From NCBI RefSeq assembly GCF_000757885.1, contig NZ_JQCR01000002.1, positions 1,116,001 through 1,180,000 of the forward strand: DNA of 64,000 bases. Direction: 5' to 3'. Source of the DNA: Paenibacillus wynnii. GTDB lineage: Bacteria; Bacillota; Bacilli; Paenibacillales; Paenibacillaceae. Position numbers and translations under genes: made by a program. Numbering within the stretch: the first letter of the stretch is position 1; every line of letters starts with the position of its first letter. The notes below the pieces were generated by a model, which did not search any database, was not told the DNA's origin, and was given only the letters and a program-made list of their open reading frames with translations. This document shows positions 8,996 through 16,946 of the stretch, piece by piece.

Positions 8996-9036
8996 AACAA
9001 CATCCCAAGCCGCTTTGTGCAGCTCGGGATGTTGTT
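8996..9036. terminator. Intrinsic terminator, probably bidirectional
   Basis: AACAACATCCC pairs with GGGATGTTGTT; CAAGC pairs partly inside. It separates the convergent oxidoreductase and ThuA-like genes. Confidence 0.8.
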
Positions 9037-9039
9037 ACT

Positions 9040-9697
9040 TTATACAGCCAGGTCAGCGCACCAAGTAAACAGCCGTCTCATCACTGCGATAAAATCTGGA
9101 TTTAACAGCCCTTCAGCTAAATGTGCCGGGGTGATACATCCCACTCGACCTCTCCCGAAAAAATGGGCCCATCCAGCCGCTGAAGCACCGTCTGAAGAGG
9201 TGGACCGCAGGAACACTTCCGTCTTATCCTCCGCACATTCAACAAAATAATGTTCATCCTTGAAGCTAAAGGATTCATCCGCCAATCCAAGCCTTGTTCC
9301 TTCGATCGGCGTATAAGTGACTTCTGAATGGTGGGAAGGATGGGAGAGAAAGTACCCTCGAAGCATCTTCGTACTCACTTTCTTCCGGATAAGAAGCAAG
9401 GCCGGAATGCCAGGCAATCCATGATCCGCCTTGATTCACAAAGAATTCGATCTGCTGAGAGACTACGCTTGTCATCCAGCGTGCCTCCGGCTGATTCTGG
9501 GGATCGGTGCGATCCTCCGCAAATAAGATCACCACATCCGGCTGCTTCTCCAGCTCAGCAGAAATCTGTTCGACGGATACATAGCTGACCTTCACAATCC
9601 CTTCATCTGCATAGGGCATTAGAATTTGATCCAGAGATTGCTTTGCGAGCTCATAATCATGATAATAATCTCCGACAATAGCCACAACATTCTTCAT
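9040..9697 (-). pseudogene. ThuA-like domain protein, interrupted by a frameshift
   Basis: Two overlapping reading frames make one protein of about 215 aa. The N-terminal frame (9697 down to about 9371) begins MKNVVAIVGDYYHDYE and reaches GGSWIAWHSGLASYPEESEY. The C-terminal frame continues KMLRGYFLSHPSHHSEVTYTPI and ends WCADLAV at 9040. GGSWIAWHSGL followed by the HHSEVTYTPIEG block is the pattern of ThuA-like (class I glutamine amidotransferase-like) domains associated with trehalose utilisation. The break lies near 9364-9376; a one-base insertion or a two-base deletion would restore the frame. The flanking residues are intact, so this is either a recent mutation or a sequencing error. Last gene of a VOC-SDR-ThuA minus-strand group. 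Confidence 0.75.
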
Positions 9698-9721
9698 AAT
9701 AACCCGTCCCCTTATACTGGA

Positions 9722-10423
9722 TTAGAAAGACATCGGCTCCCCTTTATGATTGATCATCCAAGACTCTTGTGCAGGTAGAACTTCTCTCTCAGCAAGTTGA
9801 ACCAGCCCCAAAGCTGGATCCTTGGGATCGCCAGTAGCTTGTTCCCCGCCCATAGACGTTCGAATCCAGCCGGGATGAACTGAATACACAACAAATCCTT
9901 CAGGGGTAAGCGCTTTCCGCAATTGAGCTGAGAAATAGGTCAGGCCGCTTTTTGATAACGCATACGGATAGTCCTTGCCATAAGCCCCGCTGAAACTTCC
10001 TGCTTCAGAACTGATATTGATAATACAAGGAGAAGCGCTTAGGCGCAGCAGGGGTAAGAAGTGCTTAACGACTTTCATCGGTCCATACAGGTTGGTTAGC
10101 ATCGATTGTTCCACATCTGCAAAATCCAGCTCTTCTATTGAACACTCCCGCGCAAGGAGGATGCCTGCGTTATTAATAATAGCGTCAATACTACCATGCT
10201 GTTTCTCAACCGCGTCCTTCGCTTTTCTTATGGCCTCCTCATCATTGACATCTAGCTGTATAACTGTGAGCTTGCCTTCGAAAGTATTTTGCAATTCCCT
10301 AAGCTGTTCGTTATCTTTGACTGGGCTGCGAATTCCTGCAATAACTTGATGACCACGTTCAACAGCCGCTCGTACCGTTTCCAGACCTAGACCTTGGCTG
10401 GCTCCAGTTATAAGTATGATCAT
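9722..10423 (-). CDS. Short-chain dehydrogenase/reductase (SDR)
   Basis: 233-aa classical SDR. The cofactor motif is TGASQGLG at residues 6-13, followed by the NNAG motif (about 87-90), a catalytic Ser in INISSEAG, and the catalytic Tyr and Lys in YALSKSG. Arg in AGIRSP after the second strand suggests NADP(H) preference, which is inference. Start ATG with AGGAGG. It lies 43 bp downstream of a VOC protein gene and 24 bp before the ThuA-like pseudogene, so likely one operon. Substrate unknown. Confidence 0.92.
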   Translation of the reverse strand: MIILITGASQGLGLETVRAAVERGHQVIAGIRSPVKDNEQLRELQNTFEGKLTVIQLDVNDEEAIRKAKDAVEKQHGSIDAIINNAGILLARECSIEELDFADVEQSMLTNLYGPMKVVKHFLPLLRLSASPCIINISSEAGSFSGAYGKDYPYALSKSGLTYFSAQLRKALTPEGFVVYSVHPGWIRTSMGGEQATGDPKDPALGLVQLAEREVLPAQESWMINHKGEPMSF

Positions 10424-10466
10424 TTTCCATGTCCTCCTGAATGTAATGAATTAATTTAATTGTTGA

Positions 10467-10922
10467 TTAGTTATCATTCTCCAGCAGTTCAATGAGCACT
10501 TTCAATTCATCAAAGGAATCCATGTAGGCATATCGTCCTCCTGTGTACTCCCCTTTTTGAATTAATGGCATCTTGTTGCGGTTCAGCAGTTCAATCTTTT
10601 CTTTCATTCCTTTAATTCCAAAAGCTATATGGTGAACGCCTTCACCCTTCTCATCCAGAAACTCGCGCCAAGTCGAAGGGTTATGGTCGGGTTCAATTAA
10701 TTCAATCTGTAATTGTCCACCATCTATAAAAGCTAACTTGGAACGTGCGATGGATGATTCCCCGTTAAATTCAGTCTGGGCAACATCCACCGTATCCGTC
10801 CAGAACCATTCCGGCTTCTCAATACCAAAGAAATCAGCGTAGCTTTGCGATACTTTCTCGATGTCGTTAACGATAATTCCGATCTGTGTAACGATTTGGG
10901 TACCCAATATATTTTTGTCCAT
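10467..10922 (-). CDS. VOC-family (glyoxalase/dioxygenase fold) protein
   Basis: 151-aa protein with two beta-alpha-beta-beta-beta modules: QIGIIVNDIEKVSQSYADFFGI at the start and GVHHIAFGIKGMKEKIELL in the second half. Candidate metal ligands are a Glu in LQIELIEP and a His in GVHHIAF; the first module lacks an obvious His and has Gln instead. The start is the ATG at 10922 (GGGAGAAG upstream) rather than the upstream in-frame codon at 10946. First gene of the VOC-SDR-ThuA group. Reaction unknown. Confidence 0.85.
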   Translation of the reverse strand: MDKNILGTQIVTQIGIIVNDIEKVSQSYADFFGIEKPEWFWTDTVDVAQTEFNGESSIARSKLAFIDGGQLQIELIEPDHNPSTWREFLDEKGEGVHHIAFGIKGMKEKIELLNRNKMPLIQKGEYTGGRYAYMDSFDELKVLIELLENDN

Positions 10923-11020
10923 TTCGCTTCTCCCTTGTATGCGCATTCACAATGAACGTGCGTTCATTTGTGGCTCTAATTTACACCTATCTTCCAGGGC
11001 TGTCCATATATAAAAAAGTA

Positions 11021-11063
11021 AAATGCGATGGTAATCTTCTTTTCAGAATACTCCATCGCATTT
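11021..11063 (-). terminator. Intrinsic terminator of the GH42 gene
   Basis: AAATGCGATGG pairs with CCATCGCATTT (11-bp stem). On the minus strand it is followed by a T-rich run. It ends the beta-galactosidase gene at 11107. Confidence 0.85.
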
Positions 11064-11106
11064 TTATTAGTCGCCAACTGAAGAATACAGATCGATAGCT
11101 TTGCTG

Positions 11107-13137
11107 TTACTTTTCACCCTTTAGAATCAATACGCCACGGCTAGGAACAACGGCTGAACCACTTACCGTCTTGCCAGTTAATAAATCCATACGCTGAGCA
11201 GAACCAATTTCGGCGCTAAGATCTGCTTCGGTGTGATTCAACAGGAACAAATAGGAGACCCCGTCTTTTACACGTTGAACGGATTCGATACCCTCAGGTG
11301 CTTGGACTAGGGGCTTAATATCATTCTCAGCGCACACGTTGGCTAGGAAGCCCTGCAGGAAACCCGCCTCCGGACTTGTGGCAACATAATAAGCTTTACC
11401 TTCACCGAAAGAGTTGACCGTGAGTGCAGGCATACCTTTGTAGAAATCAGAACCGTACTGACCCAGTACTTCTGCACCCTCGGAATGAATCAAATCGCAG
11501 AGCAGATCACATGTGTAAGTACCGCTCAGTCCGCCCCACTCCTTGTTCATCACGATTTGATTGCTCATACCCGGCAGCAGCGCGTCAATTTCTTCCGCCC
11601 AAATTCCCAACACCTTCCGCAATTCCCCCGGATAACCGCCTACAGTCACTAGATCATTCTCATTGACGATACCGCTGAAATAGGTCGTAATAAAGGTGCC
11701 CCCGGCCTGAACAAAAGCTTCTACCTTCTGAGCAAAACCCGGTTTAACCATGTATAACACAGGTGCAATGACAACCTTGTATTTAGAGAGATTCTCTTCA
11801 ACACCGATCATGTCAGCTTCAATATTCTGTTGATACAATGCGTCATAATATTTATGCACTTCATTAACATAATCCAAGGCTACCGACGGTCCGCTCGAAA
11901 GATCAAGCGCCCAACGGTTCTCCCAATCGTAGATAATCCCAATCTCAGCCTCACTACGGGCATCCAGCAATTGATCTCCAAGCTGCTCCAATTCTCTGCC
12001 CAGTTCTGCACATTCACGGAACACGCGTGTGTTCTCATGACCCACATGCTCGATAACAGCACCGTGGTACTTCTCGCAGGCACCAATGGAACGGCGGAGC
12101 TGGAAGAACAACACCGTATCTGCACCCCGTGCCACAGCCTGATAGCTCCACAAACGCATAACGCCCGGACGCTTCAAGGTGTTGTACGGCTGCCAGTTTT
12201 GCTGGCTTGGGGTTTGCTCCATCAGCATGAACGGCTGGCCGTTCTTGAGTCCACGCATCAAATCATGGGTCATTGCGGTATGGCTAACCGGTGTATCCAA
12301 TGAAGGGTAGTTGTCCCAAGAGATAACATCCATATGCTTGGCCCATTCGAAATAATCCAGCTCCGGATAAAAGCCCATTAGATTAGTTGTAACCGGAATG
12401 TCTTTGCTGTGTTCCTTGATGGCTTCATATTCAATCTTGTAGCATTCCAACAGGCTGTACGACATGAATCTACGGTAATCCAGTGAGATCCCTTGGAAGT
12501 TGGTACGATTTCCGTTCCATTCTTCACTCAGCTCATTGGGTACAACGATTTCTTCCCAATCGTAAAAGGTGTGACCCCAGAAGCGGGTATTCCATGCTTT
12601 ATTCAGGGCTTCGAGTGTGCCATAACGTTCCTGTAGCCATACGCGGAAGGCGGCTGCGGATTGTTCGGAATAGTCATATCCACCATATTCGTTAGAGATA
12701 TGCCAAGCTACCAACGCCGGATGATCCTTATAGCGCTCAGCCAGTTTACCAGCCAGCAGTGCCGCATATTTGCGGTAAACCGGGCTGTTCGGATTAGAGT
12801 TGTGGCGTCCGCCAAATTTACGTTTTCTGCCTTGTACATCTACCCGTGTGACTTCAGGATAGCGATGCGCCATCCAAGCCGGATGTGCACCTGTTGCTGT
12901 AGCCAGACACACATAGGTACCGTTCTTATATAATCTATCCATCATTGCATCAAGTCCTGAGAAATCATAAGTGTCCTCAGCAGGCTGAATCAATGCCCAG
13001 GAAAATACATTGATTGTGGCAACATCAATCCCTGCCAGCTTGAACATACGCTCATCTTCTACCCAGTCCGAAGCTTCCCACTGTTCAGGATTGTAATCTC
13101 CACCATACCAAATCTTCGGCAATTTATCGTTGATCAA
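11107..13137 (-). CDS. GH42 beta-galactosidase (lacks zinc cysteines)
   Basis: Glycoside hydrolase family 42, 676 aa, releasing terminal beta-galactose from short oligosaccharides. The barrel starts KIWYGGDYNPEQW. The acid/base is Glu150 in AWHISNEYGG and the nucleophile Glu307 in FMLMEQTPSQQNW. A trimerisation domain (about 390-600) and a C-terminal beta domain follow, ending SRGVLILKG. The Cys cluster that binds zinc in some GH42 enzymes is absent (the region reads NEYGGYDYSEQ), unlike the second GH42 at 14937. No signal peptide: cytoplasmic. Divergent AraC regulator at 13257. Confidence 0.95.
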   Translation of the reverse strand: MINDKLPKIWYGGDYNPEQWEASDWVEDERMFKLAGIDVATINVFSWALIQPAEDTYDFSGLDAMMDRLYKNGTYVCLATATGAHPAWMAHRYPEVTRVDVQGRKRKFGGRHNSNPNSPVYRKYAALLAGKLAERYKDHPALVAWHISNEYGGYDYSEQSAAAFRVWLQERYGTLEALNKAWNTRFWGHTFYDWEEIVVPNELSEEWNGNRTNFQGISLDYRRFMSYSLLECYKIEYEAIKEHSKDIPVTTNLMGFYPELDYFEWAKHMDVISWDNYPSLDTPVSHTAMTHDLMRGLKNGQPFMLMEQTPSQQNWQPYNTLKRPGVMRLWSYQAVARGADTVLFFQLRRSIGACEKYHGAVIEHVGHENTRVFRECAELGRELEQLGDQLLDARSEAEIGIIYDWENRWALDLSSGPSVALDYVNEVHKYYDALYQQNIEADMIGVEENLSKYKVVIAPVLYMVKPGFAQKVEAFVQAGGTFITTYFSGIVNENDLVTVGGYPGELRKVLGIWAEEIDALLPGMSNQIVMNKEWGGLSGTYTCDLLCDLIHSEGAEVLGQYGSDFYKGMPALTVNSFGEGKAYYVATSPEAGFLQGFLANVCAENDIKPLVQAPEGIESVQRVKDGVSYLFLLNHTEADLSAEIGSAQRMDLLTGKTVSGSAVVPSRGVLILKGEK

Positions 13138-13256
13138 GGTCTACACATCCTTTATAGTATAAATATATATCTATTGTAAACCTGACACTACCGCCTTTAA
13201 ATATAATATTCTATCTTCACACTATAATAATATGGAACTTAATTGGAGATGATCAC

Positions 13257-14090
13257 GTGCCGGATACAGTTCATCGAAGAATCGTATTCACTCAAGAGGG
13301 CGGACAGCATTTGCCTATTACGCTGGACAGTGTGGGTCACAACCCCGAACAGGAAAAAGTAACCCGCCCCGACGGTTATCCTGTGTACCACTGGATACAG
13401 ACCGTACGCGGTGAGGGCAACATATATTTTGAAAATAAGACGCTTAATCTAAGGGTAGGAAGCGGTGTGCTTCTGCTCCCCCATACCCCTCACCGTTATG
13501 AAGGCGTAACCGCTGATTGGCAGACCTATTATTTAACCTTTGGAGGCAGCTCTACTCGCCAGATTGTGGAGGCACTCGGCATCAAGTCCTCCTCTCTATA
13601 TCGTTGGGAGAATGAAGCCCCCCTGTCGGACATGCTGAACGGTATGCTGGCTTGGCAGGAAGAGCATCAGGATATGTTCGGCCTTCAGGCCTCCACGGAT
13701 GCATATCATTTTTTAATTACCCTCAGTAAATACGGCCAGCTTCATAACAATGCGGCGATTTCCCGCAATATCGACAAGCTTCAGCCCCTGCTGAAATGGA
13801 TGGACCTTAATTTCGGGGACCCCGATATCGGCTTATATGATCTCTCCACTCAACTTGGAGTATCCGGGCGCTATCTTAACAGCTTGTTCATGCAGACCTT
13901 CGGATTATCTCCATACGCCTATTTTGTACGTTTGCGTATGCGGAAAGCGAAGGAACTGCTGGTGAGCCAACCGACAACTACGGTAAAAACAATCTCCCAG
14001 AGGGTTGGATTTCGCGATGTCAGCCACTTCGTGGCTACGTTTCGTAAGCAGTCAGGGACTACTCCGGAGCAATTTAGAAGACTGCACTAA
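13257..14090 (+). CDS. AraC-family transcriptional regulator with cupin sensor domain
   Basis: 277 aa. The N-terminal cupin-type ligand domain (about 1-150) contains VYHWIQTVRGEGNIYFEN and LLLPHTPHRYEG. The C-terminal double helix-turn-helix (about 178-275) contains IGLYDLSTQLGVSGRYLNSLFMQTFGLSPYAY and TVKTISQRVGFRDVSHFVATFRKQSGTTPEQFR. The start is GTG at 13257 with TTGGAGATG about ten bases upstream. Divergent from the GH42 gene at 13137, it probably activates that gene in response to a galactoside. Confidence 0.92.
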   Translation: MPDTVHRRIVFTQEGGQHLPITLDSVGHNPEQEKVTRPDGYPVYHWIQTVRGEGNIYFENKTLNLRVGSGVLLLPHTPHRYEGVTADWQTYYLTFGGSSTRQIVEALGIKSSSLYRWENEAPLSDMLNGMLAWQEEHQDMFGLQASTDAYHFLITLSKYGQLHNNAAISRNIDKLQPLLKWMDLNFGDPDIGLYDLSTQLGVSGRYLNSLFMQTFGLSPYAYFVRLRMRKAKELLVSQPTTTVKTISQRVGFRDVSHFVATFRKQSGTTPEQFRRLH

Positions 14091-14153
14091 ATTTGCGGGG
14101 ACTCGATTGGGGTGAACTGCACGGTGGGGATGATGATTCGGAATTGGTGCGCC

Positions 14154-14273
14154 ACTACGAGAAAGTTTTGGACTTCCGATCGCTGTTATGGATGGATTCC
14201 TTCAATTTATACCGACTACGCGGTTGGAATCAATCCATAAAGGCGAACGCTAACGCTTCTACAGTTCCAAAAT
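14154..14273. repeat. Dispersed palindromic element, copy 1
   Basis: About 120 bp lying just after the AraC gene. Outer parts TTTTGGACTTCC and CAGTTCCAAAAT are shared with a second copy at 50974-51092, as are CGCTGTT and AAAGGCG-ACGCTA. A stem pairs 14181-14200 with 14226-14245, and an inner ACCG/CGGT hairpin (14211-14214 with 14221-14224) caps it. The stem core (TATGGATGGATTCC) differs from that of copy 2 yet is still self-complementary. The open frame across it is incidental. Confidence 0.75.
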
Positions 14274-14336
14274 TTCTCTTCGTTCCGCAATATCCGGGTC
14301 ATATACCACCCAATATAGCAGTTCAAAACCATAAAA

Positions 14337-14364
14337 CCCCACACTTTTAGAACACAGTGTGGGG
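14337..14364. terminator. Hairpin, probable terminator
   Basis: CCCCACAC pairs with GTGTGGGG around a 12-base loop. No clear T-run follows. A second small hairpin (GAGGGC / GCCCTC, 14369-14386) is next to it. Possible end of AraC-gene transcription. Confidence 0.45.
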
Positions 14365-14436
14365 TGGAGAGGGCAAGTGTGCCCTCGATTGGCCTCAATC
14401 GGCCGCCGAGCACAACTTAAATGTGCTTGTACCTAC

Positions 14437-14626
14437 ATTAGCATCGCTTCGCTCGCAGAGGCACTTTCAGCGGAGTCATTAGCATCGCTTCGCTCGCAGA
14501 GGCATCTTCAGCGGAGGCATTAGCATCGCTTCGCTCGCAGAGGCACTTTCAGCGGAGTCATTAGCATCGCTTCGCTCGCAGAGGCATCTTCAGCGGAGGC
14601 ATTAGCATTGCTTCGCTCGCAGAGGC
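14437..14626. repeat. 41-bp tandem repeat array (repeat A)
   Basis: Copies start at 14437, 14478, 14519, 14560 and 14601; the last is cut after 26 bases. Each begins ATTAGCATCGCTTCGCTCGC. Copies alternate between two versions ending CAGCGGAGTC or CAGCGGAGGC, giving an 82-bp higher-order period. That indicates duplication of a two-unit block. The period is not a multiple of three and no gene uses it. Confidence 0.95.
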
Positions 14627-14905
14627 CAATTCAAGTGTACTTATACACTTCATTCGGCCCCAGCAGCTCGTCTCTACCAATTCAAGTGTATTTATACACT
14701 TCATTCCGCCCCAGCAGCTCGTTTCCACCAATTCAAGTGTACTTATACACTTCATTCGGCCCCAGCAGCTCGTTTCCACCAATTCAAATGTACTTTTACA
14801 CTTCATTCCGCCCCAGCAGCTCAAAACCACCAATTCAAGTGTACTTATACACTTCATTCCGCCCCAGCAGCTCGTTTCCACCAATTCAAATGTACTTATA
14901 CCTCT
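14627..14905. repeat. 51-bp tandem repeat array (repeat B)
   Basis: Copies start at 14627, 14678, 14729, 14780, 14831 and 14882; the last is partial. Each contains a small dyad AAGTGTA-CTTA-TACACTT, then CATTC-GCCCCAGCAGCTCG. The period is a multiple of three, so open frames run through both strands, but there is no start signal or codon logic. At 14909-14933 a degraded piece of repeat A (AGCATCACTTCGCTCGCAGA) closes the array. Confidence 0.95.
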
Positions 14906-14936
14906 CAATAGCATCACTTCGCTCGCAGAAGCAATA

Positions 14937-16934
14937 TTACATCTCTAGAATTTCTACTCCATAAGGCTCGAGCGCCAGTTGACCGGAACGCAAGGTGCCA
15001 GAAAGCAGACTGTTGTAATCACGCGCTAACTGGACAGTTTGCGGCTTGCGGTCCAAGTTTAGCAGGAACAGGAATGTTCCGCTTTCCCCTGTGCGAACAG
15101 AAGCCTGGACTCCATCGGGTAGTCCTGCAAAATGCATCAGTTTATGCTTCTCGGCCATATTCGTTAGTAGAACAGACCAATAGCTTTCTTCCACATGGGT
15201 TCCGAGGTAATAGACCTCTCCTTGTCCAAAGACGTTCACCGTAACGGCTGGAATTCCAGCATAGAAATCGTCCCCATACCAAGCAATAGGTTCCGCAGTG
15301 GTAGGTGTCAACAGATCAGACCATTGACTGCATGTATAGGTTTGTCCTTCTGCATCCACTACCGTATGCATTTCGCTGCCGATAGGGTCGTACTCATCCA
15401 CTCGGACACCTGCCGCATGGCTGAGTAATCCCGGCAGCGGTTGCATTACGCCGATGTTGTTCATGTTTTTGACGCCGCTGCGGTTCGTTATGATCAAAGT
15501 CCCACCAGCAGCTGCAAAATCCTCCAGCCGACAGGCAGTCTCCTCATCTAATAAGTACAGGCTTGGGGCAATGATTACCTTATAGCCATCCAACGGTTGT
15601 TTCCATTCAATAACATCACAGCCCATTCCAAGCTTGGTGATCGCTCGGTGGTATTGCTTAATATTCTCATAATAATCCATCCCCTCAGCCTGAGGCTGAA
15701 TATGCAGCGCTGCCAGCTGTTCATAGGAATGCAATATAGCTACCTCATTGTTCAGAGTAGTTCCTTCCAATCTGCCGCCCAACGCATTCACTTCGCTGCA
15801 TAGCTGGCTGAACTCTGCAAACCTACGGCCTGGGACGTTGCTATGATCGATCAGTCCATGCCAATATTGTTCCGCTCCGGCGACTGCACTTCTCCATCGA
15901 AAATGAACGACCGTATCTGCTCCTCTGGCGATTGTCTGCCAGGCGTAAGCCCGGATAAAACCTGGGTAAGGTGCGCGCCACATAGGCATCCAACAGCCCG
16001 GAGAACCGCTGAGCTGCTCCATAATCCAGAAATTTCGGCGCTTAATACCCCGGGTCAAGTCCAAGGAAAGTGCTCCACTGTAAGGAGTGGTCTCCTGTTT
16101 CAGCGGAGAGGTGTTCGGATAATAGTCAAAAGCAGCTACATCCAGCTCCGCGCTTACAGCGTACAAATCCAAGCGTTGCGGGTAACTATGAAAGTTATGG
16201 GTGATGAAATGCCGTGGGCATGTCGAGCGTAAAATATCAATCTGCGACTTCTGAAACACGACTACTGCATCCCACTGGAAACGTTGAAAATCCAGCAAAA
16301 AGGACGGATTTTGATGCGGTGAGCCCCCAAGTGGAACTGTGAGTTCATTCCAAGCACTGTATTCTCCGCTCCAAACCACGGTACCCCATTCCCTGTTTAC
16401 TACCTCCAAAGACTCATACTTTTCTTTAACCCAGTTACGGAACGCATCATTGCAATTCTCACAGTGACAATCGATCATGCTGAATTCATTGTCGGTCTGC
16501 CAGCCGATAACAGCCGGATGTGCGCTATAATGCTGCCCTAGCTTACGGGTGATTCGGCTTCCATATTCACGTAGCGATGGGCTGTTATAACAACGGTGTC
16601 CGCGGACCCCCGGGTGAAAAATTCGCCCGTCCGCAAATACCGGAAGCACATCCGAATAGTTCGTCGTCAGCCAGCGCGGTGGAGTGGCGGTGGGCGTTCC
16701 AATGACAACTTGTATACCGTATTGGTGAAAAAGATCAATAACCCTATCCAGCCAAGCCAATTGAAAATCTCCATCTGTCGGCTCCAGCCTACTCCATGCA
16801 AACTCAGCGACCCGAACTACTTTGACTCCCGTCTGCTTCATCAGCCTGATATCGGTCTCCCACAGAGACTCATCCCAGTGCTCTGGGTAATAATCAACGC
16901 CGATTTGAACCTGGTTATACATAGCTATGTTCAC
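14937..16934 (-). CDS. GH42 beta-galactosidase with zinc-binding cysteines
   Basis: Second GH42 enzyme, 665 aa, barrel start QIGVDYYPEHWDESLWETD. Acid/base Glu150 in GWQTDNEFS; nucleophile Glu306 in FWIMEQLSG. Four Cys at 115, 156, 158 and 161 (RGHRC and CHCENC) match the structural zinc site of classic GH42 enzymes. The start is either GTG at 16934 or ATG four codons later; GAGGGG is rather close to the GTG, so the start is uncertain. No signal peptide. It lies 12 bases after the SGNH hydrolase gene, so the two are co-transcribed; the 3' end abuts the tandem repeats. Confidence 0.95.
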   Translation of the reverse strand: MNIAMYNQVQIGVDYYPEHWDESLWETDIRLMKQTGVKVVRVAEFAWSRLEPTDGDFQLAWLDRVIDLFHQYGIQVVIGTPTATPPRWLTTNYSDVLPVFADGRIFHPGVRGHRCYNSPSLREYGSRITRKLGQHYSAHPAVIGWQTDNEFSMIDCHCENCNDAFRNWVKEKYESLEVVNREWGTVVWSGEYSAWNELTVPLGGSPHQNPSFLLDFQRFQWDAVVVFQKSQIDILRSTCPRHFITHNFHSYPQRLDLYAVSAELDVAAFDYYPNTSPLKQETTPYSGALSLDLTRGIKRRNFWIMEQLSGSPGCWMPMWRAPYPGFIRAYAWQTIARGADTVVHFRWRSAVAGAEQYWHGLIDHSNVPGRRFAEFSQLCSEVNALGGRLEGTTLNNEVAILHSYEQLAALHIQPQAEGMDYYENIKQYHRAITKLGMGCDVIEWKQPLDGYKVIIAPSLYLLDEETACRLEDFAAAGGTLIITNRSGVKNMNNIGVMQPLPGLLSHAAGVRVDEYDPIGSEMHTVVDAEGQTYTCSQWSDLLTPTTAEPIAWYGDDFYAGIPAVTVNVFGQGEVYYLGTHVEESYWSVLLTNMAEKHKLMHFAGLPDGVQASVRTGESGTFLFLLNLDRKPQTVQLARDYNSLLSGTLRSGQLALEPYGVEILEM

Positions 16935-16946
16935 GTCCCCTCTGTA

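Noticed and set aside
14093..14350. 85-aa ORF after the AraC gene
   Set aside because: It crosses the palindromic element and has no ribosome binding site.
14437..14905. CRISPR array
   Set aside because: Units are contiguous with no unique spacers, and no cas genes are present.
14561..14964. Long open frames on both strands encoding a 17-residue repeat
   Set aside because: They arise because the 51-bp repeat period is a multiple of three. No ribosome binding site, and both strands are equally open.
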